Assembly (NCBI GenBank): GCA_021030915.1
Contig: JAGEMR010000054.1
Coordinates: 1-64,000, forward strand
Direction: 5' to 3'
DNA: 64,000 bases
Source of the DNA: Astrothelium macrocarpum
Taxonomy: Eukaryota; Ascomycota; Dothideomycetes; Trypetheliales; Trypetheliaceae
In this document: in pieces, positions 24,217-36,117 of the stretch
Numbering within the stretch: the first letter of the stretch is position 1
Layout of the letters: each line of letters begins with the position of its first letter
The notes under the pieces: model-generated
The model's database searches: none
What the model saw: only the letters and a program-made list of their open reading frames with translations
Told to the model about the DNA's origin: nothing
Program-made: the position numbers and the translations under genes

Positions 24217-25138
24217 TTATGGTAGAATATAACCACCATCAATAACGACGTCACTTCCAGTCTGGTATGAGGATGCATCGCTCGCAAGGTATAAAAACAA
24301 GCCCTTGATTTCTTTCACATGGCCTTGGCGACCAAGAGGCGTCATGCGATACGCCTCGTTGATGACTTGTGGAGCAGCACCCAGCTTTGTGTCAAAGAAC
24401 CCAGGCGAGACCACATTGACACGGGCAAACTCGCGCCATTCTCTCGCCAAACTTTTGCCGAGATGGGCGACTCCTGCTTTGCTGGCATTGTAAATCTAAT
24501 CGCATTAGCTCTCGGATAGGGTATTGAGGGATCGAATGTACCGGCTGGTCCAGAGGCACGTTGACGATATGTGCCGAGATGCTCGACGTTATGATGAGAT
24601 TACCGAATCCCTGACGTTTAAATAGCTCGCCCGCAAATTTGGCACAGTAGAAAACCCCATCAACTTGCGAGAGTTAGCTGCCATCCTATGCAGCGTTGAC
24701 CGATAACTCCTCACCGTTGACTGACATTACTTTTCTATATTCCTCGATCGTTATCTCAGTAATGGGCTTTGAACTACCCACACCGGCATTTGCAATAAAG
24801 ACATCAAGTTTACCAAAGTCTTGTACAACAGCGTTGATTGCGTTGCTGATTTTCTCAGCGTTCGAAACTTCGACTTGGTATGCCTTTGCTTTGACATTGT
24901 GCTTCTGCGCTAAACTAGCGCTCTTCGAAACGGCGGCATCATTGCTATTGTACCATAGCGCAACATCACCACCGGCCTCAGCCATAGCTTCGGCAACGGC
25001 GTACCCGATACCGTCCGAAGCTCCATTGACGACGACGACTTTCCCCTTCATACTGAGTTGCTGCAGGACATTCTCAGGAGTGTCTGGTACTGGCCGCGCC
25101 TGTCTAGGAGCGGCCGTGTCTTGTACAGTCATAGACAT
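24217..25138 (-). CDS. Short-chain dehydrogenase/reductase (sorbose/mannitol reductase-like)
   Basis: Three exons (25138-24715, 24663-24542, 24495-24217; introns 51 and 46 nt) give 274 residues. The NAD(P)-binding glycine motif is NGASDGIG at 38-45, the NAG structural motif is present (IANAGVG), the catalytic Ser lies in LIITSSIS, and the Tyr/Lys pair is YNASK at 184-188. The C-terminus ends in GSDVVIDGGYILP, as in classical SDRs of the Sou1/mannitol-dehydrogenase group. The start is the ATG at 25138; a second Met follows two codons later. All catalytic parts are present. It could act on a sugar, or serve as a tailoring reductase of the neighbouring enzyme set. Confidence 0.88.
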
Positions 25139-25961
25139 CTTTGGAGTGCAGCGAAAAGAGAGCAAATGTTGCAGAACTTGAGTGAGATCCTTTGAAATGA
25201 GACGAAGAATGGACGCAAGTCAGGCCCTGGAGGTCTGAGAAAGCTAATTTCTGCAAGGAAAGTCTGTTTGTAGCAACGTCCTTCCATCTCGGGCGAGCTC
25301 GGTGTGTTGTTCATCGAGACATGGCGGGCGTACGGGACTAGGGCAGTCCTAAGATTTTAACCGGATAAATGATGTTCCGTAATTTTGCCTAATCTTTCGT
25401 TGATGAATTGAACTTTGACAGGGTGCGACTATTGGATGAACGCCATGACTTGCAGATGATATTTGTCTTTTAGATCGCAGATAGCCAGGTTGCAGATATC
25501 TGGATAGCAAGTTTGGTAGCGAATACTCGGTGAGTTTAGGCAGGTAGAGGATAATGGAAATGACGTCCCAGAAACGTCGTCTTGTAATTGTCGTGAACCC
25601 ATCGCGAGCTCATCGTGAGCTTATGGTGAGTTCTTACTGAGCTCGCTCATGCACGTATTGGGTGTGCTGAATTGTCGGTGCTTACCTTATCTCTCCTCTG
25701 CTTATGTAAGTTAATGTGGGTTCTGTGTCGACTCGCAGGATTTGTCTCGAGCGGCTGCAGCCGCACCAACATGCACTCAGCCTTTGCTGAGGCTGAAGTT
25801 CATCTTCTCACTACCAGGCTGACATGTCTAGTATGGAGACGATATATTCATTCGTTGCCAGGCGGCGTGCAAGACGCCGCTGGATATTCTCGGTCATTTG
25901 AAGCCATTTGGCAACGTTTTGAAACCTGTTTGCGTGATATAACGGTAAAGATGCCGAGAAG
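25139..25961. other. Divergent intergenic region, SDR / NLR2
   Basis: About 820 bp. Around 25600-25655 the sequence repeats GAGCTCATCGTGAGCTTATGGTGAG-like blocks in imperfect copies. No gene is supported; the 97-codon plus-strand frame ending at 25965 has no ATG and no motif. Confidence 0.45.
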
Positions 25962-28900
25962 ATGAAATCATCGCTGCAGATAGCTACGGAAAGCCAGCCT
26001 GCTAACATAGCTCCTGCATCTGACGTTTCCAATGGCGTGCAGAATGAGAAGATCGAAAGGAGAAAGCCACGGAAACTGGAAATCCGATCGAAATCTGGCA
26101 ACAAGGCAAGCTCGAGCAAAAGCACCAATTCCGCTGGAGTATTAGTTAGTTTCGAGGAAAACATCGATTCTGCAGCAGCTCTAGGAGAAAATAGTCAAAT
26201 CTCTTGGGCCAAAAGTGAAGTAGGAACAATATCTGCCACAACTACAGACGCGGAACTGATTAGAAGCTAGCACTCCAGAGCGCATGATGAGGACCTGATC
26301 GACTCAAATTACCTTCCCAAGCCTGTGTCGACATCTTCCGCAGCGATCTCGGAAAAGGCGACCGCCATATGCGCGACGATAAAACTAAGGCAATCCTTTA
26401 AAAATGACGCATATCACGTTGGTTGGGTCTGTGCTCTCGCGGTTGAGATGACGGCCGCTCGAATGCTTCTAGACGAGATGCATGAGCCTCCTCAGGAATT
26501 ACACCATAATGACAACAACACCTATCACCTTGGTAGCATGCAAGGACATAATATCGTGATTGCATGCCTTCCCAAGGCTGGCTATGGAACAGCTAATGCT
26601 ACAATAGTAGCTCAATCTTTGCTAGCCAGCTTTCCACAAATCCGTTTCGGCCTCATGGTCGGAGTCGGTGGCGGTATTCCTGATAAAAATGATGTCAGAC
26701 TTGGAGATGTTGTTGTCAGTAGCCCATCTGATACTTCCGGCGGTGTCATACAATTTGATTTCGGAAAGAGGACTGCGGATGGAAGTTGGAAGCAGACAGG
26801 CCATTTGGATAAACCGCCTGAATTACTTTTGAAGGCACTTCAAACCGTAATCTCCAATCGTGATATATTCGGCAGCAAAATCCCCGTTTTCATTGATAGT
26901 GCCTCAAAAGTAGTCAAAAATTCCACCGCAGCTCAGTACTGTATCTCTCCTGGCGCTTCTCATGACAGGCTATTCCGGGTTGATTACCGCCATAAAGACG
27001 ATACAAGACCTTGCACTGATGTGTGTGACCTCTCAGCGGCAGTTTTGCGGAAACCACGCGAAGCAGATGGTCCCCAAATCCACTATGGTCTGATTGCTTC
27101 TGGAAATACGGTTCTGAAGCATGCATCGTCACGACTAGAACTAGCTGAGAAATTAAACCCTCTTTGTGTGGAAATGGAAGCCGCCGGACTAATGGATCAT
27201 TTCAAATGTATTGTCATTCGTGGCATCTGCGACTACTGCGATTCTCACAAGAACAAGCAATGGCAACCTTTTTCGGCAATGACAGCTGCAGCTTTTGCAA
27301 AAGAGTTGTTATCGGTTATTCGTACCCGAGATGTTCAAGCTGAGGATCCTATTGCTCGAGTAGCAGGTTCGTAACACTCTACAGCTCGCTGAATTGGATT
27401 TCAAACAAAAACTGTTGAAAACCCTTTGTTTACGAGTTCTCTTCAAACTGGAGTGGGCTTGATATGCCGGTCTCCAATACATCCTTTACAAGCATCTTAA
27501 AGTCATCAGTTCCCGTGATCATCCAATGAAATCTATGCATTTCATTCAGCTGATAGAGCTTGTGAGTAGACACCGAGACTCATCAACTACTTCTACGAAA
27601 CAACAGTCTCTTGTTGGAACAGACGAAAGAACGTGAGGCTCTTCGGGTGTCGACTAAACGCAGTTCAATACATCAGAGCTTGAAGACCACAAACTACGAA
27701 GAGCAGAAGGATAGACACCCAGATCGTGTGCGCGGAACGTGTGGATGGGTAACTGGTTCTCCACTTTTCAAAGCATGGAAAAAGAGTCATTCTAACAACC
27801 TCTTGTGGATCACGGCAGATCCAGGTTGTGGCAAATCCGTGCTGACAAAATTTCTCATAGATCGAGACCTCAAGGCCACGGACACACGAATTACGTGTTA
27901 CTTCTTTTTCAAGGACGAAAAGAACCTACAAGATCTCTCTCATGCTCTTTGCGCCATGTTGCATCAGATCTTCAGCCAGAGCCCAAATTTAATCGGATCT
28001 GCTGAACAGGTATGGGATCAGAATGGACCGCATTTTCAAGCTGATTGCGAGGTGCTGTGGAGAACCCTGCTGGCCGCAGCAACAGCGCCATCTCACGGAG
28101 AGGTCAATTGTATTTTTGACGGTTTGGACGAAGCGAAAGACGAGAGTCAAGATAAATTGATTAAGTTTATCTCCTCATTTTACCGTAGTTCTCAGACTCG
28201 GGGCTCCCAAGGAGCCTGCTTAAAGTTTCTCTTGACCAGTCGGCCGTACTACTCTATCCAGCAGCGTTTCTACAATACTGCTGCTCAGTATCCTCACATC
28301 CATCTTCCCGGCGAGCAAGAAAATGACAAAATCTCCGAGGAGATCAATATTGTCTGTGATATTGAACTTTCTTCTCTTGCGGTGGAGTTAAGGTTGTCGC
28401 CCGAAATTCAAGATATGCTGTTTGAGGCATTGCACTCTAAAGGCCAACGAACTTACCTTTGGCTTAAGCTAGTATTGGATGAAATTCGCTTTAATTTCAC
28501 CTTCAAGAGGACGGAAAAGTCTGTAAAGAGGATTTTAGAGTCTATCCCGCAATCGGTGAACAAGGCTTACGAGCAAATCCTTTCGAGACACTCGGATCAG
28601 AGAGACTCCTATGCGGCTCGAATGGTGCTAAGCATTGTTGTTGCGGCTCGAGGCGCACTCACCTTGACAGATATGGACTTAGCGCTTGCTATTGCCGAGA
28701 ATCAGGACAGCAGATCTCAAGATGATCTTGATCTTGACGGCAAAAATATTGAAGCTCGTCTTCGTCACCTATGCGGCCTATTCATCTATGTCACCGGCTC
28801 TTCCGAAATATACTTGGTCCATCAGACTGCCAAATCATTCTTATTACAGGAATCCAACCAGCATTCTGAAGGCTCAAGCTCATGGGGATCTTCCCTCAAA

Positions 28901-30943
28901 AAGACTGACTGTCATCGTTTGATGGCGAACATTTGCACGAGATGTTTAAGATTTCTTCAATCCGCTTTACCTTATTCGTCTAAGATTGCTGATGCTACTG
29001 TCAGTAGAGAAAGCGGCAGTCTAAAATCGACAGTCAAGCAAACTGAAACTTCTCACTTCACGAAGTATGCAATTATTTTTTGGCCGTTTCATTTTTCAAT
29101 GGCTGAGATAGACAGCCAGGATGAGCTGTATCTCGAGATCGACTGGCTTCTCAAGTCACAGCACATTGATCTCAATGTCTGTGATGGCAACGGCACCACT
29201 GCCCTTCACATGGCTACGTGGTATGGAAATGAGATTGCCACGCGCCTTTTGGTGCATAGCGGAGCGTCAATTGGTGCAGAAGATTGTCTCGGGGGATGCG
29301 CTCTAAGCTTTGCAGTACAAAACTATATACAAGGAAGCGTACAGATACTTTTACAGAATGGTGCGCTTTTGGAAACAACACGTTCTGACGTGCTTCCCTC
29401 TCTTCATTTAGCGGTCTGGGGCTCTAATCATGAAGGTGTTACCGCCACAAATCCCGAGGCTGTACAGCTGCTGCTAGACAAAGGCGCGCGCATTGATGCA
29501 ACTGGCCCCAGTGGAGAAACCGCACTTCACAGAGCCGTCGCGGCCATGGATGAGAGAGTTGTGGAAATGCTACTATCACGAGGCGCTCCTGTGAATTCTG
29601 TAGATTCGATCGCAGCAACTCCACTCCATATAGCCGCTGACAAGGGACAAAAGGCCTACCGTATTGCTGAAAAACTTGTGACAAGAGACGCGTTGCTCAA
29701 TAAAAAAACATTCAACGGGTACACTGCTCTACACATGTCTATTGCTAGAGATGCCAATGATCTTGCAGTGCTCCTTCTCCAGAACGGTGCAGACATAGAT
29801 TTACAAACCGACGATGGAGACACTGCGCTTCACATTGCAGCTATGAATGAGAATTCCGAGCTTGTTCGGTTGCTTCTCAACTGGCAGGCATCTACAAGCG
29901 TGCAAAACATGCTACATAGAACTCCCTTGCATGTTGCGGTCTACACGGGGAACGAACTGATCACAGGTCTTTTGATTGCAAAACATGCGAATCTTAGTAC
30001 AGCCGACGGTTATGGTCGAAGCAGTCTCGACTGGATTAAGCTACGTCCGAACCTGCGTGAGCAGTTCTATAGTCTTTGCGATCCTGTATCATCCCCGATA
30101 AGGAAAAAGGACATCATGATCAGCATTCATCGGTCAGTCTTCGAGCTAACAGACCGGCTTTTAGCAGATTGTGACGAATCTCCTTCCTCTTACTCTTACA
30201 TGGAAGATCTTGGACACTGTTTGGTGTATCTAGGACACCTGGCCGAAGGGGTGCTCGTGTTTGAACAAAACTGTCGTACTAGTCGATACTCCTCAGACAT
30301 CTTGTATCATTCTGTGTGGTGCAATAGCTGCGAAATGCGCAAGGAATTGTGCACAGCAAAGAATCTTAAGAACCCAATCGAAGGGATCCGTCATGTGTGC
30401 GTGACATGTCCTCAAGTCAATCTCTGCAACATGTGCCGAACGAAGTACGGTCAAGGACCTTTGTTGCCATATTGCTCAGGACATGACTTTCTAGAAGTCG
30501 GCGGACGGCTCTTAAAACATCGATTTTCCGCGAATGCTGATTTATTCCTGAAATACCAGAACTTATTGGGACAGGAGGGCTGGCGATATAAGAAAATTCC
30601 GTTGGCAGCAACTTCCCGAGAGCTGGTGAGTTCTAAAGGAGGGGCCGAGAAAAGATGGCTGGAGAGATTGAGGACTATGGCACATTACGCGCTCCTCGAC
30701 GTGCGTGATCTTGAAGCAACCTTATCCGTATGGGCCAGAAGGATTGAAATTTTTGGCATGGACACGATGGACGGGATCAATGAGCTCGGTCGTGGCTCGC
30801 AACCTTCGAGATCAGCATTGTACGGGTCAAATTTTTATAAAATTGCCCGATCTACATACAACGCCTACGACGCATTCGATTATCCCCGTTTTTATTCTGT
30901 CAACTATGGGCGTTCCAGACGGAGCCCTGGTCACTGGTATTGA
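25962..30943 (+). CDS. NLR (STAND) protein: PNP-NACHT-ankyrin-ZZ zinc finger
   Basis: Inferred exons 25962-26219, 26271-27366 and 27570-30943 give 1,575 residues. A Ser/Lys-rich leader is followed by the PNP-like domain (VGVGGGIP from ~216, EMEAAG from ~387, ICDYCD ~405-410). Next come a NACHT domain (ADPGCGKS at 534-541; IFDGLDE at 633-639), at least six ankyrin repeats (~985-1270, e.g. TALHMATWYGN, TALHIAAMNEN, TPLHVAVYTGN), and a ZZ-type finger (~1369-1423: WCNSC, CVTC, CNMC, then GHDFLEV). Intron 1 is 51 nt with donor GTAGGA, a CTGAT branch site and TAG acceptor; it removes an in-frame TAG. Intron 2 (203 nt, GTTCGT...TAG) is less certain; if it is not spliced, the PNP and NACHT halves are separated by stops. 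Expected to act as a cytosolic receptor. It is intact, unlike the related gene at 7021. Confidence 0.82.
26220..26270 (+). other. 51-nt in-frame intron holding a stop codon (NLR2 intron 1)
   Basis: It begins GTAGGA, has AACTGATT about 11 nt before the terminal TAG, and lies exactly between codons on both sides. Its last three bases are the only stop between the leader frame and the PNP frame. Retaining it would cut the protein at about 102 residues. Confidence 0.7.
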
Positions 30944-30950
30944 AGCAATA

Positions 30951-31151
30951 CCTTAGAGGCCCAGGGGTGTTTGGGGATGCAAGCTCACGTGACTTTTATT
31001 TTGAAATATGGCAAGACCGCCATAAGGCAGTCGCGAATAGTCTTAAGATTGTCTTGTGATACTCGACGACACGCCTATGATACTCTTATGAGAGTTTTTG
31101 AAATAAAAGTCGCGTGAATTTGCATCCCCAAACCCCCTTGGGCCTCTAAGG
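30951..31151. mobile_element. MITE, 201 bp, Tc1/mariner-type ends
   Basis: A palindromic small element with inverted ends of about 51 bp, each starting CCTTAGAGGCCC from the outside, with several mismatches between arms. It is flanked by TA on both sides (30949-30950 and 31152-31153). It has no coding capacity, so it would depend on a transposase supplied elsewhere. It differs in sequence from the ends of the element at 2945-4811 and so belongs to another family. It lies 7 bp after the NLR2 stop codon and is probably transcribed as part of that gene's 3' UTR, where the arms could fold into a hairpin. Confidence 0.85.
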
Positions 31152-31334
31152 TAGCCATTCGTACGCGGGAGTTTCCAGCTGTACCCGTGTCGATCAGCCC
31201 TCCTGCAACCCCAATCTAACAGTGGCGACCCGACACCCTGCCTCTGGTACCTAGGCTATACTGATATGGCCTGAAGGCCCGTGTTTGCTAAAAGTCAGCT
31301 TCGATCGCTTACTACGAAATGTGCTAGTCTTACG

Positions 31335-31751
31335 CTACACATTCTTAAGATTATCCAAGATTCTATTCCTCTCTATTCTTGAGCGTTTCGATCCTGAAGT
31401 CCAGTTTTTGACAGCTAGTGGTTTCGGAAGCTGAAGCTTGCGGCTGTCGCTAGTATCATGCCTCCCTTTGTATTCGCCTCGTATCTCTGCCAGACCGTGG
31501 TTTAAGCTCCAGATAGCATATCCAGTTGGATCACCGCTCTCCAAGTATACTTGGAGAACGTATAATTTTTTGGGTTTGAAACTCTTTCACAGACCTTTTG
31601 CGGGCCATTGTATCTCCTCTTCTGTCATCTCCCTCATCGAGAATGGAAACATGGTTTTATGTAATGGATTGTCTGATGTTGCTGAAACTTCGCACATGGG
31701 CATCAGAAGTTCGGCGCCGTTAGTGTTTTCTATAGGGAGTTTGAGAGCCAT
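31335..31751 (-). pseudogene. Broken ORF, possibly the N-terminal half of a GNAT-type acetyltransferase
   Basis: From an ATG at 31751 the minus strand is open for 138 codons apart from one TGA at 31589-31587. The peptide has MALKLPIE at the start, DNPLHKTMFPF, and then LESGDPTGYAIWSLNHG, where a GYAxW pattern recalls fungal GNAT proteins just before their central strand. No acetyl-CoA-binding loop follows; the frame stops at 31335. Either a truncated relic or a non-gene. The family guess is weak. Confidence 0.3.
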
Positions 31752-32081
31752 CTTAACGATGATAAACAGTCCTTGGAGAACAAGAAGGAGTCAGAAGAAT
31801 AAGGTAATATTTTGCAGTGGCTATTCCAAGTACCTTACGCAAGACAAGCGGTGACCATATGCAGAAAAGGTTCAGGACTAGGGCTGGCAAGAGTCTTTTA
31901 ACTACCTATACCTATCTTACCTACCTATTGTGCTGCGGTGAGATTTGGTCAGTAGAGGGGAAATACCCCTCATGCAGCATGAATTTTCTGGACCTCTTGA
32001 TCTGACTTTCTTCCTCACACCCAGCCGAATCTTCGTTTTTTTATTTTGTCTAGAAGCTTGCTAGGTGGCTGCTCATTCCAG
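31752..32081. other. Upstream region of the MFS gene
   Basis: 330 bp with no coding signal. It contains a run of CTACCTATAC/CTTACCTACCTATT-like pyrimidine-rich repeats near 31905-31930. Confidence 0.4.
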
Positions 32082-33810
32082 ATGACTTCAATAGAGACTG
32101 TAACAGCTCCTCCTATCCCTCTTGAGAGCACCTCTCCGCCGGCGCAAGAAGATGCTCCAAATTCTCCTGTGGTTGTTGCACCTTTTGACGCTGTCGAAAA
32201 TGTGGAGTCACCACCTGAAATTCAATATCCTACAGGCTTTAAATTCACTATGATCTGTCTCGCCGTAGCTCTGGCTCTGGTCCTCACTGGTCTCGATCTC
32301 AGCATTGTAGCTACAGCTGTACCGAGCATCACAGATGAGTTTCACACTATTGCAGACATTGGCTGGTACGTTGCCGCATATCGACTCACCATCTGTGCAT
32401 TTCAATTTATGTTTGGCAAGATGTACACTGTTTTTAGCATCAAGTGGGTTTTCATATCCGCTTTAATTATTTTTGAAGCGGGTAGCCTGCTTTGTGCGAC
32501 AGCGCCCAGTTCTGCAATTTTTGTCCTCGGGAGGGCAGTCAGTGGATTTGGCTGTGCAGGAGCCGTCGCAGGCTGTTTTACTATGATTACTCTTAGTTTA
32601 CCATTGAGAAGGCGGCCTGTCTTTGCAGGAGCAGCAGCAATGGTTGAAGAACTCGCAAGCGTCGGTTCCCCAGTTCTAGGTGGGGTAATTACAGAAAAGG
32701 TGTCTTGGCGATGGTGCTTCTATATCAATCTACCGTTGGGATTCGCTACCATGGCTCTTCTGGTCTTCTTTTTCGAGAATCCTCAGATACCATATGCTGA
32801 AGCAAATGATGCCACGAGGTTGTCTCTCGTGGAGAAGTTGGGAAAGCTTGACCTTCTTGGGACCGTTGTATTCGTTCCGGGAATCACATGTTTGCTCTTA
32901 GCGCTTCAATTTGGAGGCAACAAATACGGATGGGCTGATTCCCGTATCATCGTATGCTTCATTCTCTTCACGATTCTGCTGGCTACGTTTGGATACTGGC
33001 AGTGGCGAAGCGGAGATATGGCAACCCTTCCGCCTCGAATCATTGGCCAGAGAAGCATTATGTCGGGCATGTGGTTCACTGTGTGTAATAGCTCCGCATT
33101 CTCCATAGTGCAGTACTACGTTTGTCGCCTGTCCCTTCCACGACAGATATGGACTCTGATGTCTTGTATAGATGCCAATTTATTTTCAGGCGATTCGAGG
33201 CTTTTCGCCTTCGCGTTCTGGGGTTCTCATTCTTCCCTCCATTATCGGACTTATGATATCGGTCCCGATTGCAGGCTCCGGAACGTCTCTCATGGGATAC
33301 TATGCACCTTTCATGCTTCTTACATCGTTGCTCACACCTATCGCTACGGGACTGATGACTACCCTCCAGATAAGTATGCCACTTGCCAAACTCATCGTTT
33401 ACCAAGCCCTTCTAGGATTTGGTGCAGGGATTGGGTGGCAGGGTCCCCAAGTAGCAGCCCAGAGCGTATGCAAAGACAGCGACATACCGCTGGGAATAGC
33501 TGCAGTTATGTTTGCACAAAACTTTGGCCCTGCACTGGCTTTGCCTGTTGCCCAGACAATCTTCCAAGGTCGACTTGTTCGTGACGTCGAAAAGTATGCA
33601 CCTGGATCGGGAGTAAGCGCCGAGAGTTTGCAAAGTATCGGGCTGAGTGATCTGAGACGGGCGATAGGTGCAAAGGAATTGGCTGATCTCCTGGTTGGTT
33701 ACGATAAAGCGATTACCCAAACGTTCTACTTGCCCGTCGGGTTAGCATGTGCAACGTTGGTAGGAAGTGCCGCAATTGAGTGGGTTAGCGTCAAGAAGAA
33801 AACGAATTGA
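32082..33810 (+). CDS. MFS multidrug/toxin exporter (DHA2 type, 14 TM)
   Basis: Two exons, 32082-33119 and 33172-33810, split by a 52-nt intron (donor GTTTGT, CTGAT branch, TAG acceptor), give 558 residues. A Pro/Ser-rich cytosolic leader of ~55 residues precedes TM1, which carries the family mark LDLSIVATAVPSI. Next come GWYVAAYRLT, the FxLGRAVSGFGCAGA and GSPVLGGVITEKVSWRWCF (motif C/G-like) segments, and WRWCFYINLP. Later helices include MPIYFQAIRGFSPSRSGV and a GWQGPQVAAQ loop. Proteins of this group expel toxic compounds and are common in fungal metabolite clusters. It lies between the second NLR and the housekeeping block, ~8 kb from the PKS; whether it serves either putative pathway is unknown. 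The start chosen is the first ATG, 12 codons into the open frame. Confidence 0.92.
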
Positions 33811-34082
33811 AGAAGACAGAATAAACACCAAGAATTTCAACGGCCAAGACCAATGTTGAAAGGGAAACACCTCGGATCTTACTGGCAAAAACGTCAAGCA
33901 TTCGGCAACTCAAAACAGGGAGTTTCTGACAATACATGACGATAGCTCATACAATAAAAGCCTCCAAATGAAATCAAAACCCCAGCAGAGGAATCGTAGG
34001 TGAAGAAATTCAATGTCTAGCAATCATTAGGATGATAGATAGATTACGTACGTACCAAGTGTGGCACAGATTTTCACTAGCC

Positions 34083-36117
34083 TTACACAACTGTCTCAGA
34101 GGAAGGTTCATTCAACACCCCAATTTGCCAATGGCGATGCTGCGGTAGAATCTCTCGCCAACTTCTCTTCTCTCCTTCCTCTGCGTCCTGGATCAGACGG
34201 TCTGCTACTTCTGATATTCGCGCCAACACAACATCTCTACCAAGCAGATACATGGTGTCGATTAATCCTGGTCCAGGTAAACCACCCGTGACTAGATTTC
34301 GCAGGTGCAAATTGAGTCTTTTTCCCCATTCCTTTCTTTCAGTCTCCTGCTCAAAGGAAGGAACGGCATCTGGTTCGGACGTGTTTGCGTCCAGTAGGAG
34401 CTGAATCAATAGCCGATTCCTATCGTAAAGCACACCGCGCAGCCAACGATCAGGAGGAATTTCTTCAAGTTGCGTGGCTACTAAAACGCATTGGCGTCCC
34501 TCTCGAGAAAGGTCTATGGATTCTAGTTTTCGTGGACTAAAGAAATACGAGGCATGTTCAACAAAGCCTGCCGGTGTGTCGTAGTTTTTGGCGTCTTTCT
34601 GAAGTATCTCTCCCACATATTGTTGTAGAGACATTCTCCCCTTAATCATGCTTTCACTGGATTTATGTTAGACAACGACGGAGTCAAGAAAGAATCAAAC
34701 TTACTATGACTCGGGTTGGAAAGCTGACTGAACCTCTCGTACCACAGAGTCCACCATTTCTTCGAACCCTTTACCACCCTTTTCTACTCTTATAGCAGCA
34801 TGCTTCCGTTGAAGAAAATTCATTTTATCCAGGTTCACCGTAATGTTGCCCTTGGTGAACTTGGGTGCAAATATTTCCACCATTTTCTCCAAGTCCATAA
34901 AATCGCTCCCTTCTTTGTGACTCCAACCCAGCAAACTCACAAAATTGAGCAGAGTCTCCGGTAAGATGGCGCTATCCCGGTAGGCTTTGACATCCGTATT
35001 CACACCACTATTGCGCTTGCTCAACTTTTGGCCTTTTGCATCAACGAGTAAGCCAACGTGGGCAAAAAGTGGCGGCTCCCAACCAAATGCATTGTACAGC
35101 GCGAGGTGTCGCGATGTGGTGGATAGCCATTCCGAACCACGGATCACATGAGTAATTTTCATGAGATGATCATCAATCACATTTGCCAAATGATAGGTTG
35201 GCATACCATCACTCTTTAATAGTATCGGGTCATCCCAAGCCATGTCACCAATCTTCTTGTTTTGATAGTTCCGCCATTTGTCTTGTATTTTTCCAAATAT
35301 CATATCGTGAACCACGGGAGCATGTTCGGGAGATTTTAGACGAACAACGTGCGGCTCGCCTGATGCAGCGCGCTTGAAGGACTCCTCATCTGTAAGATTT
35401 GCACAGTTTCTGTCGTACCCCATTTCCAATTTTTCTTCGTGCTGGTATCGGAGGAGGGAGTTGAGACGCAAGGAGCTACAGAAGCAACGATATGCGTGCC
35501 CAGATCGACGAAGTTGTTGAGCATGCTCTTGATATATTTGGGTGCGCTCAGATTGCCTATAAGGTCCATAAGGACCGCCAACTTCAGGTCCTGCGCAGGA
35601 TTAGCTATCTAAAAGAAGCGGTGATTGATCAATGTTGAGGTTGATCGAACCTTCGTCCCATTGCAGACCTGCCCATCTCAGATCCTCGTAAAGTCGTGAT
35701 TCAGCATTTGGAACGGTCCTTGACTTTTCGAATTAGTCGGGCGAGATGTCATCTATTCAATCAGGACCAGCTACAAACTTGATCTGTGTCTTCTAATCGC
35801 AATAGAAATTGTCCATTGGTGGCTTTAGCTAGCAAGTAGCTGAAGAGGGCTGTTCTGAGAGATCCAAGGTGTACCATACCAGTTGGAGACGGCGCAAATC
35901 TCGTCCTAGCTGGGTAGTCTGGCAACCTTTGCCATGAATTCCCACGAGAAGCGGTCCTCCAGAGAGGACCACTGTACCGTCTGTGATGGATTTGATCTTT
36001 TATGATCGGTCTGTAAGTGGGACGCCGAGGATGACGACATGACGAGAAGCTTTTGAGGCCAGATTTGCGTGAGCTCAATCTTGAACAAGGAGGCTCCCAA
36101 GGCCTGAGAGCCAGCAT
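34083..36117 (-). CDS. MSE1: Mitochondrial glutamyl-tRNA synthetase
   Basis: Four exons (36117-35779, 35723-35651, 35590-34705, 34656-34083; introns 55, 60 and 48 nt) give 623 residues. The leader is Arg/Ser/Pro-rich and almost free of acidic residues, as expected for mitochondrial import. The class I core begins [20 protein letters not shown] (HIGH-type motif HLGS). LRLEDTD is the amino-acid pocket strand, and the KMSKS loop is KLSKR within [13 protein letters not shown]. The C-terminal part is the anticodon-binding helical domain. It charges mitochondrial tRNA-Glu (and, in many fungi, tRNA-Gln before transamidation). It is divergent from a DnaJ gene. Exon joins restore every conserved block, so the structure is trusted. 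Confidence 0.93.
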
